From contig NC_090437.1 of the NCBI RefSeq assembly GCF_031143425.1, positions 845,011,978 through 845,075,977 of the forward strand: 64,000 nucleotides of DNA, written 5' to 3'. Each line of letters starts with the position of its first letter. Positions within the stretch are counted from its first letter, which is position 1. Below are positions 12,438-22,594 of the stretch, piece by piece. This stretch comes from Pleurodeles waltl (lineage: Eukaryota > Chordata > Amphibia > Caudata > Salamandridae). Under the pieces are notes generated by a model. That model was not told where the DNA came from. It worked only from the letters and a program-made list of their open reading frames with translations, and did no database searches. The translations under genes were made by a program, and so were the position numbers.

Positions 12438-13652
12438 CCTTTCATTTGCTTTAGCCATCTGAGACGTCTGTGGTCAGTTTGAACTACAAAGTGAGTACCA
12501 AAGAGGTATGGTCTCAGCTTCTTCAGGGACCAAACCACAGCAAAGGCCTCCCTCTCAATGGCACTCCAACGCTGCTCCCTGGGGAGTAACCTCCTAATAA
12601 TGAAAGCAACAGGCTGGTCAAGGCCCTCATCATTTGTTTGGGACAAAACTGCCCCTATCCCATGTTCAGAGGCATCAGTCTGCACAATGAACTGCTTGGA
12701 GTAATCTGAAGCTTTTAGAACTGGTGCTGTGCACATAGCTTGTTTCAGGGTGTCAAAGGCCTGTTGGCATTCTATAGTCCAGTTTACCTTCTTAGGCATT
12801 TTCTTGGAGGTAAGTTCTGTGAGGGGTGTCACTATTGATCCATATCCCTTCACAAACCTCCTGTAGTAGCCAGTCAAGCCAAGGAATGCCCTGACTTGAG
12901 TCTGGGTTTTTGGAGCTACCCAGTCCAGAATAGTCTGGATCTTGGGGTGGAGTGGCTTAACTTGGCCTCCACCTACAAAGTGTCCCAGATAAACCACAGT
13001 TCCCTGTCCTATCTGACATTTGGATGCCTTGATAGAGAGGCCTGCTGCTTGCAGGGCCTGCAGAACCTTCTTCAGGTGGACCAGGTGATCCTGCCAGCTG
13101 GAGATAAAGACAGCAATATCGTCAAGATAAGCTGCACTAAAGGACTCCAAGCCAGCAAGGACTTGATTCACCAACCTTTGGAAAGTGGCAGGGGCATTCT
13201 TTAAGCCAAAGGGCATTACAGTAAACTGATAATGCCCATCAGGTGTGGAGAATGTTGTCTTTTCTTTTGCTCCTGGTGCCATTTTGATGTGCCAATACCA
13301 TGCTGTCAAGTCAAAGGTACTCAAGTATCTGGCAGCACTCAATTTATCAATTAACTCATCTGCCCTTGGAATGCGATGGGCATCTGTCTTGGTGACAGAA
13401 CCTCATCTCTCTCTTGCCATCCTTGGTGTGAGGTTTGGGGACTAAGATCACTGGGCTAGCCCAGGGGCTGTCAGAGTGCTCAGTGACTCCCAATTCCAAC
13501 ATCTTGTGGACTTCCACTTTGATGCTTTCCTTTACTTGGCCAGACTGTATGACAATTTTGTTTTTGACAGGCATACTGTCTCCTGTGTCCACATCATGGG
13601 TACACAGGTGTGTCTGACCAGGGGTTAGGGAAAAGAGCTCAGCAAACTGCTG
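12438..13652 (-). pseudogene. Gmr1-like reverse transcriptase and truncated RNase H
   Basis: Reverse transcriptase with substrate-binding and catalytic motifs: DSPWASPVILVPK near 13,440-13,480, FDLTAWYWHI (motif A), MPFGLKNAPATFQR (motif B) and YLDD (motif C) near 13,115-13,125. The thumb (AFLGLTGYYRRF) and RNase H (VQTDASEHGIGAVLSQ, first catalytic Asp) follow, then TDHRRLRWL just before the break at 12,438. One frameshift lies near 13,350. The upstream edge continues in the integrase frame through a single TAA at 13,653-13,655, showing that IN and RT were one polyprotein. The final RNase H portion is missing. Confidence 0.92.
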
Positions 13653-14969
13653 TTAGACTTTCCTACAGTCAGCTTGCTGTTGGCCAGAGAGGGTGTCTGA
13701 ATAGATCACTCCATCTACTGAGCCATCTTTAGGGTCAGTGGAGAGGAGATCAGGGAGAGGTTCACTCTCAGCTTCCTGGTCCTCATCTGTAACCATTAAC
13801 ATGTTTACATCTGCCCTGTCATGAAAGAGTTTGAGGCGGTTCACATGGATCACCCTTTTGGGGGTCCTGCTAGTGCCCAGGTCTACCAAGTAGGTGACCT
13901 GACTCTTTCTCTCTAGCAGTGGGTAAGGGCCACTCCATCTGTCCTGAAGTGCCCTGGGAGCCACAGGCTCCAGAACCCAGACTTTCTTCCCTGGCTGAAA
14001 CTCAACCATAGCAGCCTTTTGATCATACCACATCTTCTGGAGTTGTTGGCTGGCCTCAAGGTTTCTACTTGCCTTTTCCATGTACTCTGCCATCCTGGAA
14101 CGTAGGCCTAGTACATAGTCCACTATATCTTGTTTAGGCTCATGAAGAGGTCTCTCCCAGCCTTCTTTTTCAAAAGCTAGTGGTCCCGTTACAGGATGGC
14201 CAAACAGAAGTTCAAAGGGGGAAAACCCTACTCCCTTCTGAGGCACCTCTCTGTAGGCGAAAAGCAGACATGGCAAGAGGACATACCATCTCCTTTTGAG
14301 CTTTTCAGGGAGCCCCATGATCATGCCCTTCAATGGTCTTGTTGAATCTTTCTACAAGACCATTGGTTTGTGGATGGTATGGTGTGGTGAATTTGTAAGT
14401 CACCCCACACTCATTCCACATGTGCTTCAGGTATGCTGACATGAAGTTGGTACCCCTGTCAGATACCACCTCCTTAGGGAATCCCACTCTGGTAAAGATA
14501 CCAATGAGTGCTTTAGCTACTGCAGGGGCAGTAGTGGACATAAGGGGAATTGCTTCAGGGTATCTAGTAGCATGATCCACTACTACTAGTATGTACTGGT
14601 TCCCTGAGGCTGTAGGAGGTTCAAGTGGACCCACTATGTCCACACCCACTCTTTCAAAGGGGACCCCCACCATGGAAGTGGAATGAGGGGGGCCTTTGGG
14701 TGGCCACCTGTCTTACCACTGGCTTGACAGGTGGCACAGGAGACACAAAACTCCTTTACTTTCTGGGACATGTTGGGCCAGTGGAAATCGTTGACTAACC
14801 TCTCCCAAGTCTTGGTTTGTCCCAAATGCCCAGCAAGTGGAATATCATGGGCAAAGGTCAGAAGGAACTTCTGAAACTCCTGAGGCACTACCACTCTCCT
14901 AGTGGAACCAGGTTTGGGATATCTTGCCTCAGTGTAGAGGAGTCCATCTTCCCAATAGACCCTATGTGT
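13653..14969 (-). pseudogene. Gmr1-like integrase, between protease and RT
   Basis: Integrase inserts element DNA into the host genome. The HHCC zinc-binding region lies at about 14,730-14,850 (AGHLGQ, then CVSCATC). The catalytic triad is seen as Asp in GVDIVGP, Asp in VSDRGTNF and Glu in GLVERFNK. A GPY/F module (WSGPYPLL) lies near 13,925-13,950 with HVNRLKLF after it. Frameshifts occur near 14,640-14,670 and 14,305-14,335, and a TGA at 14,970 parts it from the protease. Its position upstream of RT is the unusual point. Confidence 0.9.
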
Positions 14970-15728
14970 TCAAGTGATTTTTACTTTGGTTTCCTCAGCA
15001 GCTTGCTGCCTGAGGCCTTCAAGAGAGGGACAGGTTTCTTGCCCCTTACACAACTGTTCCCTTGTGGGTTCCCCTGGGCCTAAGAGTTCAACCTGATAAG
15101 GTTCCAACTCCATGGGCTCAGTTCCCTCAGAGGGCAGAACTTCTTCCTGGGAAGAGAGGTTATTTTTCTTTTGTTGTGTTGAAGCTGGTTCCCCAGTATT
15201 CTTTCCTTTCCTCTTAGAGGGTTGGGCCATTATTCCAGGCTCCAACACCTCTTTTTCACCCTGAGCTCTGCACTGTGCCCTTGACTTGACACACACGAGT
15301 TCAGGGATACCCAGCATGTCTGCATGGGTCTTGAGTTCTACCTCAGCCCATTCTGAGGACTCCAGGTCATTTCCAAGCAAACAGTCTACTAGGATATTTG
15401 AGGAGACTACCACCACCTGATTCAGGCCAGTGACCCCTCCCCATTCTAAAGTTAACATAGCCATGGGATGAACTTTAGTCTGATTGTCAGCGTTGGTGAC
15501 TGGATAAGTTTGTCCAATAAGGTATTGTCCTGGGGAAACCAGTTTGTCTGTTACCACTGTGACACTGTCACCTGTATCCCTCAGGCCTTCTACACTAGTC
15601 CCATTAATTAAGAGTTGCTGCCTGTATTTTTGCATATTAGGGGGCCAGGCAGCCAGTGTGGCTAAGTCCACCCCACCCTCAGAAACTAATTTATCTTCAG
15701 TGTGAACCCTGATTTGCTCTGGGCACAC
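14970..15728 (-). pseudogene. Gmr1-like protease region with long acidic linker
   Basis: A retropepsin-like region with the active site LRDTGDSV near 15,560-15,580 and a DCLLGNDLE block near 15,370-15,390, matching the catalytic Asp-Thr-Gly and the conserved LLG of family proteases. About 120 residues of Lys-, Glu- and Gln-rich linker follow before integrase. The segment overlaps the end of gag by about 30 bases in another frame, so a frameshift, natural or decayed, joins them. Confidence 0.82.
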
Positions 15729-17027
15729 TGTTGATCACCTGGAGACTTGCTATTCCAGTGCTAACTGGAGCAGAAGTTGAAGTGGAACCTTTCTTGGGAC
15801 AGGCATTGTCTCCAGTTTGGTGTCCCTGCTGATTACAGCTACAACACCAGGCCTTTTTGGGATCAAAGTTTTTACCCTTGTACCCAAAATTGGTTTGTGA
15901 AGATGCTTTGGACCCTCCCTCCTGAGCAGGTTTTTGGGGCCCTGTAGAAGACTCTTTACTTTTACCCTTGGATGTCTCAACACTCTTCCCCTGGGGAGTC
16001 TTTGTGACCCCCTTCTTTTGGTCATCCCATGTGGAAGTCTTGGTCACCCTAGTCTTGACCCAATGGTCCGCCTTCTTTCCCAATTCTTGGGGGGAAATTG
16101 GACCTAGGTCTACCAGATGCTAATGCAGTTTATCATTGAAACAATTACTTAAAAGGTGTTCTTTCATAAACAGATTGTACAGCCCATCATAATCATTTAC
16201 ACCACTGCCATTAATCCAACCATCCAGTGTTTTGACTGAGAAGTCAACAAAATCAACCCAGGTCTGGCTCGAGGATTTTTGAGCCCCCCTGAACCTAATC
16301 CTTTACTCCTCAGTTGAGAATCCAAAGCCCTCAATCAGGGTAGCCTTCATGAGGTCACAGGATTCTGCATCTTTTCCAGAGAGTGTGAGTAGTCTATCCC
16401 TACACTTTCCAGTGAACATTTCCCAAAGGAGAGCACCCCAGTGAGATTTGCTTACTTTTCTGGTTGCACAAGCCCTCTCAAAAGCTGTGAACCATTTGGT
16501 GATGTCATCACCATCTTCATATTTTGTTACAATCCCTTTGGGTATTTTTAGCATGTCAGGAGTATCTCTAACCCTATTTAAATTGCTGCCACCATTGATG
16601 GGAGCTAAGCCCATCTCTTGTCTTTCCCTTTCTATGGCTAGGAGCTGTCTCTTCCGAAGCCAATCTTTTGGCTATCCTGGCTAACAGGAGGTCATCTTCA
16701 TTGAGGCTACCCTCAATGCTTCCAGAGTTGCTGGAAGCAACATCTCTGACTATCACTTGTGGAGTCAGGGTTGGAGAAACCCTGGTCTCCCTAATTAGGA
16801 GTGGAGAGGGGAAATCATCCTCCACTTCACTAGCTTCCCCCTCTGTTAGGACATCTTCAGAGGGGTTGTTTCTAGCAAACTCTGCCAAGAGCTCCTGGAG
16901 CTGTGCTTTGGTAGGGTTTGAACCAGTTTTTATCTTTTTGATTTTGCAGAGTCCTTAACTCTGACATCCTAAGATGCAGGTAAGGGGTGAGGTTGAGCTC
17001 CACCACCACCTCTTCTGCAGCAGACAT
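15697..17027 (-). pseudogene. Gmr1-like gag with SCAN-like region and CCHC-type knuckle
   Basis: It starts at an ATG at 17,027. One frameshift near 16,890 leads into an acidic N-terminal region, then another near 16,600 into the capsid (WFTAFERACATRKV). The frame then continues with TAA at 16,303-16,305 and TAG near 16,120 to the end. The segment 16,040-16,300 (LFMKEHLLSNCFNDKL, then ISPQELGKKADHW) has the helix spacing of a SCAN domain, which is known to derive from the capsid of Gmr1-like elements. A knuckle, CSCNQQGHQTGDNAC, lies near 15,800-15,850; its last spacing is C-X2-C-X4-H-X5-C, one longer than usual. Confidence 0.8.
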
Positions 17028-17276
17028 TATTTCTCTACAATTTGGGATACTTTTTAAGAATCTAAAACTATCTCTAGAACTTAATCCAAACTTTTACAAA
17101 AACTTTTAAACTTTAAAAGCAATGCTAACAGGGACTAACACAAGGCCCTAGCAGGACTTTTAAAAATGTAGAAAAATAGCTCAAATTTCAAAAATCAGTT
17201 TCTAATGACAATTTTTGGAATTTAGTCGTGTGATCAGGTATTGGCTGAGTAGTCCAACAAATGCAAAGTCTTGTAC

Positions 17277-17295
17277 CCCACCGCTGATCCACCAA
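17277..17295 (-). other. Candidate primer-binding site, Gmr1-like element
   Basis: Directly next to the LTR end, the minus strand reads TTGGTGGATCAGCGGTGGGG. From memory the 3' end of vertebrate tRNA-Leu(AAG) would pair with TGGTGGCAGCGGTGGG, which differs only by two extra bases (AT) here. The tRNA assignment is inferred; the position is what a primer site needs. Confidence 0.5.
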
Positions 17296-18817
17296 TGTAG
17301 GAAGTTGGCTCTGTGTGTACTATTTCAAAGTAAGACATAGCATGCACAGAGTCAAAGGGTTCCCCTTTGAGGTAAGATAGTGGCAAAAATAGATAATTCT
17401 AATGCTCTATTTTATGGTAGTGTGGTCGAGCAGTAGGCTTATCAGAGGGTAGTGTTAAGCATTTGTTGTACACACACAAAATATATTTTCTTAGTTTATT
17501 TTAAGAACCACAGGTTCAAGATTTACAAACAATACTTTAAATGAAAGGTATTTCACTCAGGTATCTTAGGAACTTTGAATTATCACAATAGCATGTACAG
17601 TTTTGGCAAAAATGGAAATAAGCTATTTTAAAAATGGACACTGCAAAAATCAACAGTTCCTGGGGGAGGTAAGTAAATGTTAAGTTCACAGGTAAGTACA
17701 ACACTTACAGGGTTGAAAGTTGGGTCCACGGTAGCCCACTGTTGGGGGTTCAAGGCAACCCCAAAGTTACCACACCAGCAGCTCAGGGCCGGTCAGGTGC
17801 AGAGGTCAAAGTGGTGCCCAAAACACATAGGCTTCAATGGAAATAGGGGTGCCCCGGTTCCAGTCTGCCAGCAGGTAAGTACCTGCGACTTCAGAGGGCA
17901 GACCAGGGGGGTTTTGTAGGGCACCGGGGGGGACACAAGCAGGCACAGAAAGTACACCCTCAGCGACACAGGGGCGGCCGGGAGCAGAGTGCAAACAGGG
18001 ATCAGGTTTGTAATAGGATTCAATGGGGAGACCCGGGGGTCTCTTCAACGATGCAGGCAGGCAAGGGGGGGCTCCTCGGGGTATCCACCACTTGGGCTAG
18101 GAAGAGGGCTGCCTGGGGGTCGCTCCTGCACTGGAGTTCGGTTCCTTCAGGTCCTGGGGGCTGCGGGTGCAGTGTGTTTTCCAGACGTCGGGTTGAAGCA
18201 GGCAGTCGCGGTCAGGGGGAGCCTCTGGATTGCCTCTGCAGGCGTCGCTGTGTGGGCTCAGGGGGGTCAACTCTGGCTACTCACGGGCTTGCAGTTGCCG
18301 GGGAGTCCTCCCTGTAGAGTTAGTTTTCCGCAGGTCGAGCCGGGGGCGTCGGGTGCAAAGTGGAAAGTCTCACGCTTCCGGCGGAAAACGTGTGGTCTTT
18401 GAAAGTTGCTGTTTTGTTGCAAAGTTGCAGTTTTGGTGAACAGGGCCGCTGTCCTCAGGAGCTTCTTGGTCCTTTTAGATGCAGGGTAGTCCTCTGAGGC
18501 TTCAGAGGTTGCTGGACCCTGGGGGATGCGTCACTGTTGCAGTTTTTCTCGAAGTGGGGAGACAGGCCGGTAGGGCTGGGGCCAGAGCAGTTGGTGTCTC
18601 CGTCTTCTCTGCAGGGCTTCAGATCAGCAGTCCTTCTTCATCTTCAGGTTGCAGGAATCTATCTTCCTCGGTTCTGGGAGCCCCTAAATACTCAATTTAG
18701 GGGTGTGTTTAGATTTGGGAGGTTAGTAGCCAATGGCTACTAGTCCTGAAGGTGGCTACACCCTCTTTGTGCCTCCTCCCGGTGGGGAGGGGGTCACATC
18801 CCTAATCCTATTGGGGG

Positions 18818-18844
18818 AATCCTCCATCTGCAAGATGGAGGATT
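18818..18844. other. Perfect 12-bp hairpin in the LTR
   Basis: Arms AATCCTCCATCT and AGATGGAGGATT with a three-base loop. It could fold in either DNA strand or in the element's RNA. Confidence 0.7.
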
Positions 18845-19007
18845 TCTGAAAGTCAGGGTCACCTCAGCTCAGGACACCTTAGGGGCTGTCCTGGCTGGGG
18901 AGTGACTCCTCCTTGTTTTTCTCATTATCTCCTCTGGCCTTGCCGCCAAAAGTGGGGGCAGTGGCCGGAGGGGCGGGCATCTCCACTAGCTTGGATGCCC
19001 TGTGGCA

Positions 19008-19055
19008 CTGTAACAAAGGGGGTGAGCCTTTGAGGCTCACCGCCAGGTGTTACAG
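19008..19055. other. Nested hairpin in the LTR
   Basis: An inner 9-bp stem GGTGAGCCT/AGGCTCACC (19,021-19,041, three-base loop) lies within an outer pairing CTGTAAC/GTTACAG. Another short stem (GGAGGTG/CACCTCC) follows at about 19,067-19,085, just where the MITE inserted. Confidence 0.65.
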
Positions 19056-19088
19056 TTCCTGCAGGGGGAGGTGAGAAGCACCTCCACC

Positions 19089-19276
19089 CAGTGCTTTAAA
19101 TGGAAAAATAGAAGTGCAGGTACTCTATACCAGAGTACCTGCTTGTTTCTGAGAAGTGCCGGTACTCTCCAATTAAAAGTATTACGTTTTTCTTGAGATG
19201 TGCCGGTACTCTCCCTCTCAAAATAAAAAAGTGCCGGTACTCAGTACCGGTGAGTACCGGCCCATTTAAAGCACTG
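19089..19276. mobile_element. hAT-type MITE nested in the LTR
   Basis: A 188-bp non-autonomous element with terminal inverted repeats CAGTGCTTTAAATGG and CCATTTAAAGCACTG (the right copy has one extra C inside). It is flanked by identical 8-bp direct repeats CCTCCACC at 19,081-19,088 and 19,277-19,284, the target-duplication length of hAT transposases. Inside are several copies of GGTACTC, most within GTGCCGGTACTC. There is no coding capacity. Confidence 0.88.
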
Positions 19277-20091
19277 CCTCCACCCAGTACAGGCTTTGTT
19301 CCTGGCCACAGAGTGACAAAGGCACTCTCCCCATGTGGCCACCAACATGTCTGGTGTGTGGCAGGCTGGCAAAACTAGTCATCCCACACTGGATGTCGGG
19401 TATGTTTTCAGGGGGCATCTCTAAGATGCCCTCTGGGTGTATTTCACAATAAAATGTACACTGGCATCAGTGTGCATTTATTGTGCTGAGAAGTTTGATA
19501 CCAAGCTTCCCAGTTTTCAGTGTAGCCATTATGGTGCTGTGGAGTTTGTGTATGACAGACTCCCAGACCATATACTCTTATGGCTACCCTTCACTTACAA
19601 TGTCCAAGGTTTTGCTTAGACACTGTAGGGGCATAGTGCTCATGCACCTATGCCCTCACCTGTGGTATAGTGAACCTTGCCTTAGGGCTGTAAGGCCTGC
19701 TAGAGGGGTGACTTATCTATGCCATAGGCAGTGTGAGATTGGCATGGCACCCTGAGGAGAGTGCCATGCCGACTTAGTCATTTTCTCCCCACTAGCACAC
19801 ACAAGCTGGCAAGCAGTGTGTATGTGCTGAATGAGGGGTCCCCTGGGTGGCATAAGACATGCTGCAGCCCTTAGAGACCCTCCCTGGCATCAGGGCCCTT
19901 GGTACCAGGTGTCCCAGTTACAAGGGACTTACCTGAGTGCCAGGGTTGTGGAGACAAAGGTACAGTTTAGGGAAAGAACACTTGTGCTGGGGCCTGGTTA
20001 GCAGGGTCCCAGCACACTTTCAAATCATAACTTGGCATCAGCAAAGGCAAAAAGTCAGGGGGTAACCATGCCAAGGAGGCATTTCCTTACA

Positions 20092-22265
20092 ACGGTGCTC
20101 CAGTAACCTTAACCCTTGCCGGCTCCTCTGTCGGCCAATCCACACTCCTCTTACACTCAAGCCACAAATCAGCTGGAACTATTATCTCAAACAGTGTATT
20201 CAAGTCTTCCCAGAGACATTTCGCAAGCTTCACAAACCTGTCCATCTGCTGATACCACTCTATCGGCTTTTCCGTCAGTCTGGGAAAGTCTTTTGTGAAT
20301 GATAAAATGTCACCTCTAGACCACGGTACATGGACTCGAACCCCTCCAGCTGTTTCCCTCATTGTTAACATTTTTATTGCACCCGTATCTGGCACCGCTT
20401 TCGCCTGCTGCTGTTCCGAGCAGTCACTTTTCCTTTTCTGTCTCTTCTTTGCCCATCTGCCTTCCCACTTCTCTAATGCTCCCCAAACTTGAGCACTCTG
20501 TAGTATTTCTTTAAGGTGTGCCTTCATCCCAGTAGATCTCATGTGATCAAAATCTTTAGGCTCGAAGTCCAATCTGTAACTCCTCTTCAGATGCTTAGCA
20601 TTGTCTAAGTCTATGCCATATTTGTCTGCCAGGTTTGCTAACCTCTGGTGCACCTTATTCACTTCTTTAGTTATCTTGGGGCACAGATACCTCAATTCTG
20701 CTCCAGTGTACGATTCTAACCTGTTCACTCCCATGCTTCCTTCAACTAACTCGGCTGCTTCCACACCTAACCTCACGAAATTCAAGTATTCCTCTCTTTC
20801 GGACCGCTCTGCTGTCGCAGGAGTAGTCTGTGGAGAATTAAGCTTATCTAACCATTCATTCAGTTGTTGCGCTGTTAAGCCTTGCAACAAGATATTTCCA
20901 GCGTGCATCATTGGTGTTTGTGGCATGTTCGAAGTCGGTATCTGTGGAGTTAGTAGTCCCAAACCTGCTTGTCTCATTGTTTCTAAAGGAACCCCAATCG
21001 GACTGAAGTCTAACAAGGATCTATATCTCTCTGCTGTCTGTTCTCCCGGTGTCATCCCTTGAGAGCTCCCTGCGAACCCTCCTCTTATCACCTCTCGAGT
21101 CATTACTCCTTGGTCACATACATTAGGCTTTGCCTGTGCATACAGTGGTACTGGTGGACCAACAGTAATTGGCAATGATATAGCGGCTGGCACCTGTCCG
21201 TTTCCCAGACTCTGTGGAGCATTAATACCCATAGCTTGATTCTTTACAGGTGCTGTGACTGACTGCGGTCCTGCGACCAAAGAGTAACTCGGAAACACCT
21301 GTTGCTGCGGCTGGGGCATCAAATGTGGAGTTGGCTCAATCTGCACTAACTTTGACCTTGTATATATTGGATCAGGCGGCACCATCAAATTCGTAGTCGT
21401 CTCTAATACTGGGACATTAGGGTAGAGCCTCTGAACTGGTGGTGGCTGCAACTGTGTCTGCATCTCTGGTGCAGTGGATACGCTAGCACCATTCTGTATC
21501 TGAGCTGATGTGGTAACACTATTTGCCTGTGCTATATTTGTGGTCCCCTGGTTCTGTGTCGAATTTACAGGACCTGCACTAGTACTCGGTCTATTGTCAT
21601 TTATGGCATATGGTGGCGGTCGATCATGTAACAACTGATTGAGAAACTCATCATCATCTGAATGATCTGCATCCACCCAAGACTTCTGAGTCTCCTTTTG
21701 CTTGCTAGAGCCCTTGTCTGTTTTACAAGTGGTCTTTCTTCCCTGTGTGTCGGCTTCTTGAGTTATTGCCGGAAACATTCTAACTCCGTCTATTATTTTC
21801 CTTCTCTACGTCCTGTTCTCACTATCCCATCTAGCCTTCGCTTGTGTCTTTTCTGCTTTCCTCATTCTCCTCTCAAATTTCTGTTGCCTCTGTCGTATGG
21901 CCATTAATTCCCAAATTGCTAACGATTCAAACTGGGCTGGCCTTGGAGGCGGCTTTTGCTCATTTAATGCCTTCCGCAAATTCTCTAGGATCCCTATGTT
22001 GAACGACTCATTCTCTGGGAACGCCAAGCACCCATCTTTCTCTGTTAATTTGTACCATTGCTTTAGCCAAAGACATGACGCGACAACCCTTCTCTTCCAT
22101 TACGGCATATGCTGGAGTATCCTCTGGCGGTGTAGGCTCCCCCACACTCGCTGTAATGTACACGTCTCCCCTCAAAGCACTTTTTAAAGCCTTGAAAAAC
22201 TTCATTTTTGTGTCTTTTATTCTGTTTAGAATTGAATCAGGAAGTGACTTTAATTCCCAGAACAC
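20092..22265 (-). pseudogene. gag: ERV copy 2 gag, 3' part cut by the Gypsy insertion
   Basis: It matches copy 1 gag from 7,085 to 9,225. One open stretch of 563 codons (21,778 down to the Gypsy LTR) covers the PPPY late motif (near 21,610-21,625), the Pro- and Gln-rich linker and the capsid-like blocks, making it the longest intact gag segment in the window. Upstream, a frameshift near 22,010-22,080 and a stop near 21,806 break the charged N-terminal part. The coding sequence ends exactly at the Gypsy LTR edge. Confidence 0.85.
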
Positions 22266-22570
22266 TCTTCGCCTACCTTCTCAGCCAATTGCCTCTTACA
22301 GACAGCTACCAATTCTGTGCACGACCCTTCTCTCTAACCGACTTATCCCAGCACTGCTCCAATGACGTCACACTCACACACACTGCGGCTGACAAAGTCT
22401 TGCGGCTTGTCTTCCTCACTCTTTATTCACGCAAAACTAATGCAATATATTGCCAGCACATTAACAACAAAACTCAAATTTGCTGGTTTACTACAGGAAG
22501 GGTAACACAATTGCTTCAGAACTTTACAGAGATTTCACTTGAAGCCTCGGCCGCTACTCTCTCCTTCTCA

Positions 22571-22589
22571 GATCCCGCACTCGCAAGCA
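22571..22589 (-). other. Candidate primer-binding site, ERV copy 2
   Basis: It matches the 19-base site of copy 1 except for one change that turns the essential TGG into TGC on the minus strand. Confidence 0.45.
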
Positions 22590-22594
22590 AAATT

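Larger units (their letters stand above)
12438..20091 (-). mobile_element. Gmr1-like Ty3/Gypsy retrotransposon (IN before RT), 3' end lost
   Basis: On the minus strand the order is 5' LTR (20,091-17,296), primer site, gag, protease, integrase, reverse transcriptase, RNase H. The RT and integrase are of Gypsy type (YLDD; GPY module), but integrase precedes RT as in Copia. This arrangement is the hallmark of the Gmr1 group of deuterostome Gypsy elements. The element sits inside ERV copy 2 gag at its LTR end. At its other end RNase H stops at the junction with ERV pol, so the RNase H end, the 3' LTR and about 3.3 kb of ERV are missing. No target duplication can be tested. Confidence 0.88.
17296..20091 (-). 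repeat. 5' LTR of the Gmr1-like element (2.8 kb)
   Basis: Bounded by TGTAGGAAGT at 17,296 and TTCCTTACA at 20,091, so it has TG...CA ends with a short inverted repeat. It is unusually long for a Gypsy LTR. It contains two perfect hairpins (18,818-18,844 and 19,008-19,055) and a nested MITE (19,089-19,276). The primer-site candidate abuts its left edge and interrupted ERV gag its right edge. Open frames inside it carry no recognisable domain and look accidental. Its left end is related to that of the solo LTR at 42,726. Confidence 0.82.

Noticed and set aside
17677..18743. Overlapping open frames in GC-rich DNA
   Set aside because: They lie inside an LTR, in several frames, with no domain; high GC content makes chance frames likely.
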